This document shows positions 10,901 to 23,295 of a DNA stretch of 64,000 bases, one piece after another. Numbering within the stretch: position 1 is the stretch's first letter; each line of letters opens with the position of its first letter. Made by a program: the position numbers and the translations under genes. The DNA comes from Microstegium vimineum (taxonomy: Eukaryota; Streptophyta; Magnoliopsida; Poales; Poaceae). Where the stretch lies: NCBI GenBank assembly GCA_022036555.1, contig CM039126.1:14417263-14481262 (forward strand). The letters are read 5' to 3'. Under the pieces are notes generated by a model. The model was not told the DNA's origin and ran no database searches. It saw nothing but the letters and a program-made list of their open reading frames with translations.

Positions 10901-13900
10901 GAGGTTCGAAGGTGGAAATTGAAGATGGTGTCTTGAGGATTTGGGACAGGCAGCAGCGGCTGCTCGTCAAGGTGCGGCGCGACGCTAACCGCCTCTACAT
11001 TCTCCACCTCAACACGGCCAAGCCACTCTGCCTCGCCGCACGCAAGGATGATGAAGCATGGCGCTGGCATGAGCGCTACGGCCACCTCCACTTCGACGCG
11101 CTCTGGAAGCTCTCCAAGGATGGCATGGCACGCGGGCTGCCAGTGATTGATCACGTCGGCCAGCTCTGCGACACCTGCGTCATCACCAAGCACCGCCGGC
11201 TGCCCTTCCCAACAGCGGCCCAGTACCGCGCGAAGGAGAAGCTGGAGCTGGTGCACGGCAACCTGTGCGGTCCAGTGTCACCTGCGACTCCTGGCGGCAG
11301 GCGCTACTTCTTGCTACTGGTCGACGACGCGACGCGGTACATGTGGGTATCGCTGCTGACCTCCAAGGAAGCAGCAGCGAACGCCATCAAGCACATTCAG
11401 GCCCTGGCTGAGAAGGGAAGCGGGCAGAAGTTGGGCGTGCTCCGCACCGACAATGGGCGCGAGTTCACCGCCGCGGAGTTCACGGTCTACTGCGCGGATG
11501 AAGGAATCTTGCGCCACTACTCTGCTCCCTACACGCCGCAGCAGAATGGAGTGGTGGAGAGGCGCAACCAGACGGTAGTGGCCATGGCAAGAGCGCTGCT
11601 GAAGCAGAGGGGTGCGCCGGCTCAGCTCTGGGGGGAGGCAGTGGTGACTGCGGTCCACCTCCTAAACCGAGCGCCCACAAGGAGTTTGCAGGGCATGACG
11701 CCCTACGAAGCTTGGCATGGCAGGGCGGCGGCCGTGGGCCATCTGCGCACGTTCGGATGCTTAGCATTCACCAAGGAGCTCACCCAGCTGAAGAAGCTGG
11801 ACGATCGAAGTCGGCCAGGCGTGTTCGTCGGGTATGCCGACGGTGCCAAAGCATACCGGGTGTTCGACCCAGTGACCCAGCGCGTGCGCGTGTCGCGCGA
11901 CGTCGTCTTCGACGAGAGCCGCGGCTGGGACTGGGCGAAGGAGCAAGGAGAGACTGCGCCGCCGATGGAGGAGTTCGTCGTCGAGCATTTCTGGAGCGGC
12001 GAGGCTGAGGGCGCGCAAGGCGCACCATCGCCTGCTGCATCGACTACTCCGAGAACACCTTCACCGGCTCCGGGGGAGCTGGAGGATGCAGGAGCAGCAG
12101 CAACTACTCCTTCGCCAGCCGCTGCGGGCGCGACATCGCCCACCACCGCGTCGACTTCCACCACCAGGACGCCTCCACCGACCGAGCAACCCCACGTCGA
12201 GCTGTGTACGCCGTTGGAGGATGACGAGGACCGTCTGGACGCCTACTACGACGACGAGCCTCTGCGGTACCGAAAGGTAACTGACATCATCGGGAATCTG
12301 TCTCCTCCAGGTCTGGCGCCAAGGCTCTTCGCCCAGCTACACCTTTCGCATGCGGGCGAGCCGACCAGCTATGCCGAGGCGCAAGGTGATCCGGCATGGC
12401 AGGCGGCGATAGAGCAAGAGCTCCGCTCGGTGGAGAAGAACAAGACCTGGGAGCTCACTGCGCTCCCAGCTGGCCACCGCCCGATCACCCTGAAGTGGCT
12501 GTTCAAACTGAAGAAGGATGAGAAGGGGGCGGTGATCAAACACAAGGCGAGGCTGGTAGCGAGAGGGTTCGTCTAGCGGGAGGGCGTGGACTACGACGAC
12601 GCGTTCGCGCCAGTGGCGCGCATGGAGTCGGTCCGCCTTCTCCTCGCGTTGGCGGCGCAAGAGGGGTGGAAAGTCCACCACATGGATGTAAAGTCCGCGT
12701 TCCTCAACGGCGACCTCAAGGAGGAGGTGTACGTCCGCCAGCCGCCGGGTTTCGTCGCCGCAGGCCAAGAAGACAAGGTCTACTGCCTGCGAAAGGCTCT
12801 CTACGGGTTGCGACAAGAGCCGCGTGCCTGGAACGCGAAGCTGGACGCCACACTCAAGGAGATGGGCTTCCAGCAGAGCGCGCATGAAGCGGCGGTGTAC
12901 CGGCGGGGCACGGGGCCGTCAGCTCTGCTCGTCGGCGTCTACGTGGATGATCTCATCATCACCGGTGCCCAGGAAGGAGAGGTGAAGAAGTTCAAGGCGC
13001 AGATGATGGCGAAGTTCGACATGAGCGATCTCGGACTACTCTGCTTCTACCTCGGCGTCGAAGTGCGCCAGGATGCCGAGGGCATCAGCCTGCGCCAAAC
13101 ACACTACGCCAAGTGGATCCTCGAGCTGGGGGAGATGACTGGCTGCAACGCAGCTCACACGCCAATGGAGAAGCTCCGCCTCAGCCGAGAGAGCAAGGCG
13201 GAGGAGGTAGACTCCACGCACTACCGACGGCTTGTCGGCAGCCTCCGGTACCTCGTGCACACCCGGCCGGACTTGGCGTTCGCCGTCGGGTACGTGAGCC
13301 GGTTCATGGAACGGCCCACGGTGGAGCACCTACAGGCAGTGAAGCGTGTCCTCCGCTATGTGGCGGGGACACTGGACTACGGACTCCAGTTCAAGAAGGC
13401 CCCAGGCATGGCGCGTCTGCTCGGCTACAGCGACAGCAACCTCGCCAGGGACATCGACACAAGCAAGAGCACCAGTGGAACCATGTTCTTCCTGGGTGGA
13501 TGCTTGGTCAGCTGGCAGTCCATCAAGCAGAAGGTGGTGGCTCTGTCAAGCTGCGAGGCAGAGTACATTGCCACTACAACTGCAGCAACACAAGCGCTCT
13601 GGCTGTCCAGGCTGCTCGCTGAGCTGCTGGGCAGAGAGGTGGATGTGGTGGAGTTGAAGGTGGACAGCAAGTCTGCCTTGGCCCTAGCCAAGAACCCAGT
13701 CTTCCACGACCGAAGCAAGCACATAAGGATTAAGTACCACTTCATCAGAGACTGTCTGGAAGATGGGAGCATCAAGGCTGACCACATTGCTACCACTGAT
13801 CAGCTTGCAGACATCCTCACCAAGTCGCTGGGCAAGGCCAAGTTCCAGGAGATGAGGGGAAGGATTGGCTTGAAGCAGATCACCTAGTGCTAGGCTTAGG

Positions 13901-16900
13901 GGGAGATTGATGGTTAAGCCTATCACTTGTATCTTACTTTCTGCACTTTACTATTCACTGTCTAGCAGTTGCCGGCTTGCTTAGCAGCTTTGTAAAGCAT
14001 CTGCTTTTAGCTTAAGAATATGCTGTAGTAGGTGGCTGCCTTTCTTGCTATATAAGCAGGAGCAGACCAACCCCTAGGATGTATCCTGAACCCTACTTTC
14101 ATTTCAATCCAAGCGGCCAACCGGGCAAAGCTGCCCTCTGGCCTTCAACTGATCCATGTGTGGCCAACAGTATGTGTGGTTTTGATTTATGTGCTATTTG
14201 CTCTATGCACCTCAAAAACTCCAAAATGAAAGATTGTGGCTGCTACATGTTTTCACAACTGAATTTCAGATGTGTGGCAAAAGCTGAAATATGAATCACA
14301 ACAGAATCAATATGTAAAGCCTCAAGTAGCATGTCTAATATTGGACATTCAATATTTCCCATATCAATTGGCTGCTTAGGATTTCTTAGAATCTTGAAAA
14401 TGGTGGGGGAAGGTATGTGGGCTTTTCTAATGTGTGCGATTGTCCGAAATTCAGATGTCTGGGCACATATTATAGGTCACAGTACACCAAAAGAAGGATT
14501 TCTTTTGTTGGGATCATTGGGTCTGGTCTGTTATTAAGGGATGAGGGAGAAAGGGAGGGGAGCTGAAATAGTACTCCCTCTTGACACTCCACAGGACACA
14601 TCACTCGGGATGGAGAAAAATATGTGCAGATCAGGCTAATCAGAACAGGGAACCCAGCAATGGTGCACATCGCCAGGGTCAAGGTTATGGTGCATACTGA
14701 AATCGGATGTACTGCAAGATGTCCAGGGTACATACTGGCATACTTTTCATGTCACGTGACAAAAAGATTACTAGTTCATTGTACCAATCATGATGAAGTG
14801 GATTGAATGCATAAAACAGTTTTTTTTTGGTAGTGACACCTCATATACAAACGAGGTCAGATGGGGCGATGATGTAAAATTAGCTATGCAACCAAGGTCA
14901 CAGTCCAGATAGAAATACTAGGTTGCTGCACCCAGGGAGTATGGTATATATAACCTTCACCAATGAAACAAGATCTCACAGCAAGCGAGTCTACTTACTG
15001 CCAGAAAAGAAGTATCATTCCAGACAGCTCGTTCCAGCCTTCTTTTTGCTTTGCTTCCAAGAAAAATGGGCTTTGTGTGAAGTGTCTCTAACAGATTAAG
15101 ATCCAAGAGAACCTTGTTGTTCCCTGAAGTGTCAGGATTGTAGCGCGAACGCAAAGAGCCCTTTAGGTCATATATTCTTGATACCTTCCTCTTGAAAAAT
15201 AGGTTTTCCATGACCATTACATCCATCTTCAGCTCCTTTCCATCTCTCAAATTCTTGGCAGTGATCTAGTGCATAAATGCACAGCTATGTTCATTATGTA
15301 ATCTCACAGGATTTGATAAACACAAGTAACAAAGTAGTAGTAACACGAACCTGGTAAAGACCAAGGACTTTAGTGAGGCAAGTTGGGCTTCCAGATGATA
15401 CAGAGTCTATCAAATATTTGAAGTAATCAACAGCATAATCCTCAAATGAATCTAATTCTGTCCGGGTCACTTGCTTTATCACAAATCTGTCATCTAGTGT
15501 TTTGGCAAAGTAGACATTACTCTTGCCACCTTGAGCACTCCATCTCTTGCAGCGACTTAAGGAGCGGATATAGTCTATCTCATCTGGACAGCACTTTCTC
15601 CTGATTGCATCAAACTGCTTTGCAAAATAACATGTCACAGAAAATTTTGCTTTATCAACAGAATATGAATCTTCATCCTCAAAAGAAACAGTCAAATGGT
15701 TATCCTTAGAGTCATTTCCAGTCATAGGTTGAGGCTGATCAGAACCATAATTCAATAAACTAGATTCATTATTTTGATCCAGAAGTGGCAACAGGAAGCT
15801 TTGATACTCTGGAACAGTCATGGCATGGGCTATCATGCTAGATGGCTCATCATCATAAATTGGAACAATAACATCTGAATCATTTTGTGACAGTAGCAAC
15901 CGACTCTCGCCATCAATCATACCAGGAAGTGACAGCTTGTTCAAGAATGTTGGTGATAGACCCTTACCAGTTCTCTCAATAGCCTTTGGAGGCCTTTGAG
16001 AATAAGATCTTCTTATACTAGAATTTGAATCATCAACATTTCTGTAACTGATAGCAGAATCGAACGATTTGATTCTAATTGGTGCTATAACCTTCTGGTA
16101 TACAGGATCATCCTTCAGGCTTGCAGGTATGAATGAAACTGCCTCCATACTACTTGATGAATCGTTAACAAACTGACCAGAACCAGTCCATGCTAAGTCA
16201 ATTCTGTCAGAAAGATTGGAGGCAGAAGATTGTGATTTCTGCAAAGCCTTTCCAGCTTCTAGTTCAGCCAGCACTCCTTCACTCTGCATTTCACATGGGC
16301 CTGGGGCAAAGCTGATAACAGTTGAGCCAGAATGCATCGATACATCACCCATAATGTTGGTTTCCAATCCCGAATGTGAAACACTAGTATTGGTTTGTTC
16401 CGTCATAGGGGATGATTTCACTGAAACTGCAGCCACTTCCAACGTACTAAGTTGATTCTGTTCTAGAGAATTCTCAACATTCAAATGTTTACCAGATGTC
16501 AAATCCTTTGATTGTTCTAATAAGCTTTCAGTAAGCTTCCCAGAACATTGTGCATCATTTGGCACAGTACGACAGTTTTCTTTCGTGAGAGAGTGCATCA
16601 TGTACAGTCTGCGATCCCATACGTGAATATCAAGTACAAGCTCTCTCCTAAGGCGATTGAGCTCTAGAACATCTATATATGGTTCGAATGTCTGCAAGTC
16701 ATCTATGATAGAAAACCCTGATACAACCTGAAAAGGTAAAGAGCAATGTTCTGGTCTTTAACTATCTTTTCAATAGCAATTTACAAGACAAGTAGAAAAC
16801 TTTGTGCAGTTCAACAGCAATCTATAAAACAAGTAGTATTTGAACTTACGTCATACTTCTTCCACTCAACTTTAACCAACTCCTTAAGATCAGCAACATG

Positions 16901-19900
16901 TTTATGCAAGCCTGACTTCATACCAATGTTCTGGTCTTTAACTATCTTTTCGATACAGTCAAGTTTAACAATGATTTCCCTATATAGATGTTCCTTCTTA
17001 GCACATACCTGCAAGTTAAGTCATAAAAGCTTATCAAGGGCAATACATCTCCCAAAATGATGCCAATGGGTTGGCTTTTAGAACCAATTTAGACAAGCTT
17101 AGATAAAATTAACACAAACATACATCAACAGCTTCTTTGATGACCCAATCTTGAGATTTTGAATAAGTAAAGTCTAGTACTGAGGATGGCAAGTTGACAG
17201 AAAGAATGTCTACTGGTGAATAACGGAAGACAGCAACCATGCTCCCAAGCCTGTTTGATTGAGAATGTGAAATGTTATGTTGGTCATTATTAGATAAGAA
17301 ACTGAAGAGTATACAATAAGAAGCAACAAACCCATAAAAACGAAGGCAGTCCCTCTGGAGGGAGTGTCCACAGCAGGCAATTCGATTGGCTGTTGTGTGA
17401 TTTGAAAAGCTAAGTTCCAGAAACTTCCCAAAAGATAATCCGCGTGCTGCATCCGACATGACTATCCTTTGTGTAGCTGGAGGAATTCCATCTTTTGATT
17501 TGCACCTGAGACACCTGTGCCACATCCATACCTTCCCATCAAGCTCCCCAGGTAGCTTGACAGATGGAAGAGTTCTCACACTGATTGTGAGACTGCCTTG
17601 TTGATGAGTGTAACATCGCACATGAGATTCTGCAGGCTCCTTGCAAGATTCGCAGCATGAAGTCTGAAAATATAGAGTGGATGAAAATTAATAAGGTACT
17701 GTAAAGCCTATAATAGTAAACTAGAAGATTATGGATGACAATGCAACTACCTGAACAAATAAATCTTCACGAAAGTACCTTCCAAGCGGCTTATCAAAAG
17801 TGCCATAGAACTTTATCCGAAATAGCTGAGATTGCTTGCATACAATTCCTCTCAGAGGACACGCAACTGACAAGGAAACCAAAATGCTCTGTGGACTGTC
17901 AGATGTTGGGAAATATTCGTTGTGATTCCCATTGTGATCACGTGTTGCTACAGAATCTTCATCTGAGATATGATTCCAACCATTATCCAAGTCAAGGAAG
18001 TCACTATCAACCTTTGACATTCCACCACCCGCTTCATCTATGTGACCATTATGGGAAAAACATAAATTTCCTGGTGCCCTTTTTCTCACACTGGCAAGTG
18101 AACTTTTAGGTGTCTGAACAGTCATGCATGCAGGTGGTATACAGCTGTCATACATTGAAGCTTCTATGGAATACGGGTATACCTCAATGGTTCCATGAGT
18201 ATATTCTTCCTGACTTAAGTCAGCTCTTGAATGACTCGAATGGCAGTGTGCATGTTCCTCATGAATTATATCATCTCTTGAATGAGACTGATTTGCAGAA
18301 CCATTAAGGCAAGGCAAGATACGCCCACATCCAAAAGTTTCCCCTTCAATGGTTTGAAATTCATTTAAATTCTGCTGATAGTGTCTTGAGGAAGAATTCT
18401 GCTTCTCAAGTTGAAGGTCTGGAGGGACTTTTGGAAGTGTTGCACCCTCATCAGCAAGATATGAGGTCTCAAGTGACAGGTGGTATGCTGCAAATAAAGC
18501 ATACTGCACAGCAAGTTTGACTTTCTTTAACTCTTCATATGACTTTCCTCTTAGAAGAACCTAGGAAAATGAAGCCATTTTTATCAGATATGACATGGCA
18601 TAACTTTTATCCTATGTGATGTGACATAATCACTATATAAAGAAAGGCCTTCAATTTTCCATCAACCAAATAAAATCATAATGTTGTAGGTATAAATGCA
18701 TGCCATTTTTTCAGATATGGCATAATCACAATATAAAGAAAGGGATCCAAAATAGTAAGTTCCAAATATAGTAAAGGATTAAGAGACTATTATTAAACAA
18801 AGAATTTGCTATCCACCAAAGAAAATCCGTTGCAATGCACAATTGCACATAATACCTGCAGGTGTAAAATAATGGACAGAAAAGACAAATGACAACAATT
18901 TAACCTATCTGGGCCAATTAACAGTAATATTGAATAAAAGCTATCTTTGAAATGCAATTCGAAAATTTGATTATTACCGTGCACCCCAAGCGTCTTGGAC
19001 AACCATCAAAAAACATCAGTGTCTTGACTGTTTTTTTGTTTGAGACCTTTGGTGATGAACATTCTGTAACTTTCTCAATCCAGAATGCTTGGCATTGTCC
19101 AACTCCTGTAGCAGTGATATTTTCAACAGAAGACGCAATTTGAGCACCTGTGCAGCGAGATATTCTTTCCAGAAGTGATCTCTTGACGTTCAATACTAAA
19201 GAGACATCTTTTGCAAGAAGCTGTTGTGCATGCAATGGCACACTTTTCTCGACTAGCAAGACATGTGGGCGTTGAGCCTCTATCTTTGCAACAGCATTCT
19301 TAAGATACTCCTCCTGTACACATTTTGCATTTGAAAATCAATATTAAGAACATATTGAGATAAATCAGCATGAACATGTAACTGGAAAATGATATGACCT
19401 GCTCAAGAATGCTGTTTATTGAAGCTAGTTTGTTCGTGACTTTCTGGTATTCCAGTGCTCCTCCCAAAAGAAGCAACCTAGGGTTCTCATGTTTCGACAC
19501 CATACGTTTATGTTTTACATTCTTAGAACAGACAACACCTTTAATGAAAGCACTGCAAACAGTTGAACAATCATTTAGCAAAATACCATGGCGGAAATTT
19601 CATGTAATTCTTCAGTACAAGTTGTAGTCGAAGGGCATACCTGTCATTGGGATTTCCTGATGCTACACATTTGACTTTGACATAGTCTGTGGGATCCATG
19701 CTACCACCCTTGCTCGTGTCTGGCCTGACAAAGGTAGCTGCTTGCCAAGCTAATGAGGCTACTATGTCTGGCCAGCCATCCACAGGATCAATGCCATGCC
19801 CTTGGAGCAATTGCGACACGAGAGCCCTGAAATGCCCATGTAAAGCACTCCTCAAGAACTCTTTGTGAGATATACTATGTTTTCCTTTTATCCCTAACAA

Positions 19901-20662
19901 ATCATCATCATTATCATTATCTTCATCATTCTCGCCATCACAATAGTCATAGTTAACATGTCCAAAGACCTTCCCATCACAAACATTGTTATCATCGTCC
20001 TCATCATATTGAAAAGTACCATTGTCATCCTGAGGTGGTGGAGGATACCAGATGTGTCTACTCTCAAAATCAATTGGTTGCACATCATTTTTCCTCTGTT
20101 CATCATCATGCCGAGGTGAATTCATAAAACTAGAATCTACATCATCTGATCCCCGGCAAGAATTCCAAGGATAGCTAGGAGAATGGCAACCCCTCCTTGA
20201 GGGAGGACTTGTGTCTACTACTCCCAATTGTTTGATAGGACTATCTAATGGGCTCGAAGTCCCCAACCAGAAGGTATACATCCTACTAATACTTGTGCTC
20301 ATCGAATCCGTATCAGAAGTGTCTTGAGAAAACTCACTCTGTGGGGAAAAGTAACGATCCAAATCCTCACCATCTTCACACCCAATGCTCCTGCATCCAC
20401 TTATTTCATTCAGTGAAAAGTCTATCAACAAGTTATCCCCTCTAAGCCAAACAAGAAAGTCAATTGCTCACCTCGGGGTTGAGCACCGGAGAGGACCAGG
20501 TGACGACATGCGCCGCCAAGCAGCCAGCCTTAGCGCAGGCGGCGTACAAACACGCTCTGGTGGGGACACTGGAGGCTCGTTGTCGCCGAGCCCACGCTGC
20601 TCCACGGCACCCCCTCGACCTCCGTTAATAGGCCGAACGCCAAGGCCGCCGTTGTCCGTCAT
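7989..20662 (-). CDS. FAB1: FAB1/PIKfyve-type 1-phosphatidylinositol-3-phosphate 5-kinase, FYVE-less (copy A)
   Basis: Eleven minus-strand coding exons: 20662-20472, 20441-19641, 19552-19399, 19313-18978, 18560-17751, 17663-17332, 17250-17124, 17008-16850, 16727-15351, 15265-14999 and 8243-7989. They sum to 4,809 bp (1,602 aa plus stop) with consistent GT-AG phases. Exons 3-4 (residues about 331-494) hold the Cpn60/TCP-1-like region with GVVCSKNVKHKRM. Exons 5-7 hold the Cys-rich SCCESC...CLRC region. Exons 9-11 (residues about 1300-1595) hold the PIP kinase, with FVIKQV (ATP lysine), YDLKGSLRSRYNPDTSG, MDYSLLVG and IIDYLRQYTWDK. It makes PtdIns(3,5)P2 on endosomal and vacuolar membranes. No FYVE zinc finger is encoded before the CCT region, as in Arabidopsis FAB1C/D. 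The start at 20662 (MTDNGG) is a choice; upstream in-frame ATGs exist. The last intron is 6.8 kb and contains a Copia element. Confidence 0.92.
9029..9033. repeat. Target site duplication GTATG, left of Copia
   Basis: GTATG directly precedes the 5' LTR and is repeated exactly at 14170-14174 after the 3' LTR. This is the 5-bp duplication expected from Copia integration. Confidence 0.9.
9034..9295 (+). repeat. 5' LTR of Copia element
   Basis: 262 bp with TG...CA ends. It contains a TATA-like CTATATAAGC around 9174-9183, a likely element promoter. The next bases are the primer binding site. Confidence 0.93.
9298..9311 (+). promoter_or_regulatory. Primer binding site (initiator-Met tRNA type)
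   Basis: TGGTATCTAGAGCC starts two bases after the 5' LTR. It matches the plant initiator-Met PBS TGGTATCAGAGC with a small insertion. Confidence 0.75.
9336..13887 (+). pseudogene. Copia gag-pol polyprotein, broken
   Basis: The gag frame opens at 9336 with an alanine-rich N-terminus (several runs of 5-8 Ala), then the gag core. A frameshift near 9890-9905 moves the reading into the frame that stays open to 12573. This holds gag C-terminal sequence, the zinc knuckle CLNCDRARHWARDC, protease WYLDSGATHHM, integrase HHCC zinc region, DNGREF and VVERRNQ. A TAG at 12574-12576 interrupts the reverse transcriptase just after VARGFV. The frame then continues from 12577 to a stop at 13885-13887, with FLNGDLKEEVYV, YVDD and RNase H. 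The first integrase catalytic Asp, in the usual HGDLCGP, reads Asn (codon 11260-11262). This copy is therefore very unlikely to be autonomous. Confidence 0.92.
13896..13907 (+). promoter_or_regulatory. Polypurine tract of Copia
   Basis: A purine-rich stretch (TTAGGGGGAGAT) directly precedes the 3' LTR and follows the gag-pol stop by 8 bp, where plus-strand priming is expected. Confidence 0.75.
13908..14169 (+). repeat. 3' LTR of Copia element
   Basis: 262 bp, identical to the 5' LTR except for four transitions. It is followed by the GTATG target duplication at 14170-14174. FAB1 intron sequence resumes afterwards. Confidence 0.93.
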
Positions 20663-21200
20663 CGCAAGCACAGTCACCCAAGAATCGGACTTCTGCGCGA
20701 CGGGCACTCCCATAAAAGCCCCAGAACAGCTAAAAAAGGCTACAGGAAACCCCAAGTTGGAAGTTCTTGATATCTTTCTAAACTCTACACCAAAGCCACC
20801 CAAAAATCACGGGATACAGCCACACCAAACCGCAAACCTACGATTCGTTAGAGGGGAACTAAAAGGGACCCCGGGAGGAGCCTAATCCTAGCGTTTCTTG
20901 GCTCCTGTACAGACGAGGAATTCCGTCGAGCACGTGGCGCGCGAGAAGGAAACATGCTTCAAACCTCTCCAATCCAGCAGAGATGGGACTAAGCTGGAGG
21001 TGGCGAAGGACGACGAGGGCGAATGGAGCTTGCAGTTGGAGAAGGAGGGGGCGGTGCCCATGTGGGAAGGAAGGAAGCTTGCGCAAGTTCGGGAATGGAG
21101 GTAGTTATAGAGTAGGGGGAAAGGTGAGCGGGGAGGAGAAGGAAAAAAAAATTGTTCGGTGGGCGCTGCGGATTTCTTATCGTTTTCTCCTCCCTTTTAA
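20663..21200 (-). promoter_or_regulatory. FAB1 5' leader and proximal promoter region
   Basis: GC-rich sequence lies immediately upstream of the first coding exon on the minus strand and changes to AT-rich sequence beyond about 21200. It contains open but unconvincing short frames on both strands. The shift in composition is what a grass 5' UTR/promoter looks like. No TATA box can be assigned with confidence. Confidence 0.4.
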
Positions 21201-21520
21201 TTCCTTCGTTTCCTTTTTCCTCTTTTCATTTCCTTTTTATTTTATTATTACCACAACCTCTGTCCTTATAAAAAATATAATTTTAAAATAGTATCAGGGT
21301 TAATATATATCAAGTTTAATCAATTACAAATTAAAAAAATATATCAAATAATATTAGAAATATATTTTTATAATAAATTAATTTGAAATCATAAATCTTA
21401 ATATTATTTACTTAGAAACCTGATCAAATGTAAACCTCTTTAACTGACACATATATCATAGTTGTATTTTTTGAAGATAAAGAGAGTATATTTTTATTAT
21501 GAGTCAAACCAAAACTTTTT
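21201..21520. other. AT-rich upstream spacer
   Basis: Strongly AT-rich with T- and A-runs and many TATAT stretches. No coding sequence or defined repeat end is seen. It separates the FAB1 promoter side from the LINE relic. Confidence 0.5.
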
Positions 21521-23160
21521 GAGGAAACAGCATGGGAGGCCCCTACTTAAAATTTTTCATTATATATCGTATACATATTACAAGACTTTCAAAGCCCAAA
21601 GTGAATAGTATGTTACAATTATGGATACTCTCTATACAAACAAGGGGGGCTTAAACATTATGCTTCGGTGCAAACTAATCCAATCTCTCTTTTGAAGTCT
21701 TCTTTTCATCTGAGTAGGGATTGTTCAACATTGTCAAAGATGACTATTCCTTGTAGTACAAATAATCCAGCAGATTGTGATGACAATTTTTTGATTCCCA
21801 AAAGCATTTCTAGCCCTAATGGCCATATCCAAAGTCTACAACTGAAGATTCTAGGTGATGAAAATGAAAATGGGTTGCCAGTAGTTAACACTGAAAGAAC
21901 ATTCAAAGAAAATATGCAGACTTATCTCTTCACAATTGCTATCACCGAGAACACAAGAATAGTCCTCGAGATACATATTCTTTCTCCTCGACATTTCTAG
22001 TATTCAATATGTCTCTTAGGAGAAGCCAAAAAAAGAATTTGTGCTTGTTAACATTACTAGACGACTAAAGCCATGGAAAAAGAGGTGAGGCGGGTACCAT
22101 ACCTTGTATGAAATTATAGGCCTTTTTACTACTGAAAGGATTTGAGCCACACATATAGCTTCATTTGTCTTCTAAGTTCAAGTCCCACGGTCTATCTTCA
22201 AGCATGACAAAAAGGTCTATGAGTTGACTAGAGGCCTATATTGACAAAGGTAGATGAAAAAGTTTTTCAAGTTCTTAATCTAGGAAGAATTTAATTGAGC
22301 ACTTTTTAATTTTAGCAAAAGAATGGAGGTGAGGGTAGAAATCTTGCAGGCTGGCCTAGTTCCACTTGCCACACAAGGAAAGGGTTGAATTTCCTTTACT
22401 AGGCTTGCAATGAGCCATATGGAAGAAAATCGGATAGAGTTTTAGGAGGTCCTTCCACCAAAAAGAAACAGCGGGAACCCTGGCATGAGGAGGTATGTAT
22501 GTGTTCCTATAAAGTTTTGATCAAGTTCACTTGACCCATGGGATGTCTTTATGGTTATAGAACTTGTCAACAAATTTGAGAAGTAAGGTTTTGTTCTGGC
22601 TTTTCAAGTTTATGATGATGCCTAGTCCTCCCTCCTCTTTGGTCCTGCATGCCACTTCCCAAGCCACTAAATAGGTGCATTTCTATGAATATCTCCTCCA
22701 CTCCAAAGACAATGCTTCATGTATCTATCAATTGGGTCTATGATTGTTGGGATAATTAGAGGTTGCACATGTAGAAGGTTCGTAGAGCAGAGAAAACATA
22801 ATTAACGAGCATTATCCTACCTTGGTAGGAGAGGAATATACTAATCCCACACAACCTATTTTTAACTTCTGTAACTAGAGGTGAGAAATCCAACACTAAG
22901 GGTCTGCTAGTGCCTAAGGCATTTTCCTAACATCACAACCAAAAGTGTTAGCAAGGTGTGAGCTTTTCTCTTTTGTAATGTTGATGGGTACAAGAAAAGA
23001 CTTATTGAAGTTAACATGGTGACCACTAGAATTTGAGAAGCTCCTGAGTTGCCCTTTGAGATTAAAAAGTATTTGTGCTAAGGTAGGCAAGATTAAAAGA
23101 GTGTCATGAGCATGCTAGACCGTATGGAACCTGCACACCTTGCCAAGGTGGCAAGAACCA
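21520..23160 (-). pseudogene. Degenerate LINE ORF2 fragment (RT C-terminal part plus zf-RVT)
   Basis: Minus-strand translation in shifting frames gives recognisable LINE ORF2 blocks, in order from 23160 down. First come FLVPINITKEKSSHLANTFG and PLVLDFSPLVTEVKNRL, then ISIFLSYQGRIMLVNYVFSA (the usual SFLSxGGRLxLLNSVLS block). These are followed by YLVAWEVACRTKEEGGLGI, and near 21.9-22.0 kb by RRKNMYLEDYSCVLG with EISLHIFFECSFS (zf-RVT type). Stops and frame changes are frequent, so it is an old, 5'-truncated copy. Plus-strand open frames here are antisense. Counterpart in copy B: 53754-55394. Confidence 0.75.
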
Positions 23161-23295
23161 AGAGAAGCACCACAAAGCCATTTCCAACCTTTGGATCAAC
23201 TCTATGCCTTCTCTAAACGGCTCAAGATGAAGTCACATGGATTCATGAACCCATAACAAAAGATCTAGCAAGATATAAGCAACCAAACTTCACTA

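Larger units (their letters stand above)
9034..14169 (+). mobile_element. Complete Ty1/copia LTR retrotransposon (5,136 bp) in the FAB1 last intron
   Basis: Two 262-bp LTRs (9034-9295 and 13908-14169) begin TGATGG and end CCAACA. They differ at four positions, all transitions (1.5%). A GTATG target duplication flanks the element. Next to the 5' LTR is a primer binding site resembling the initiator-Met tRNA complement (TGGTATCTAGAGCC from 9298). A purine-rich tract (about 13896-13907) precedes the 3' LTR. The element is antisense to FAB1 and much GC-richer than its flanks. Domain order is gag, protease, integrase, reverse transcriptase, RNase H, which defines copia. The low LTR divergence suggests insertion within roughly the last million years, assuming a usual grass LTR rate. 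Coding is broken in several places. Copy B keeps only its 3' end. Confidence 0.96.

Noticed and set aside
12574..12576. TAG in Copia RT as programmed readthrough
   Set aside because: It falls inside the RT domain, not at a gag-pol border, and other breaks exist in the same copy. A nonsense mutation is simpler.
20468..21104. Plus-strand open frames upstream of FAB1
   Set aside because: They overlap FAB1 exon 1 and its GC-rich leader on the opposite strand and show no domain.
21668..22000. 110-residue plus-strand open frame as a host gene
   Set aside because: The opposite strand reads as LINE ORF2 zf-RVT sequence, so this frame is antisense to a transposon relic.
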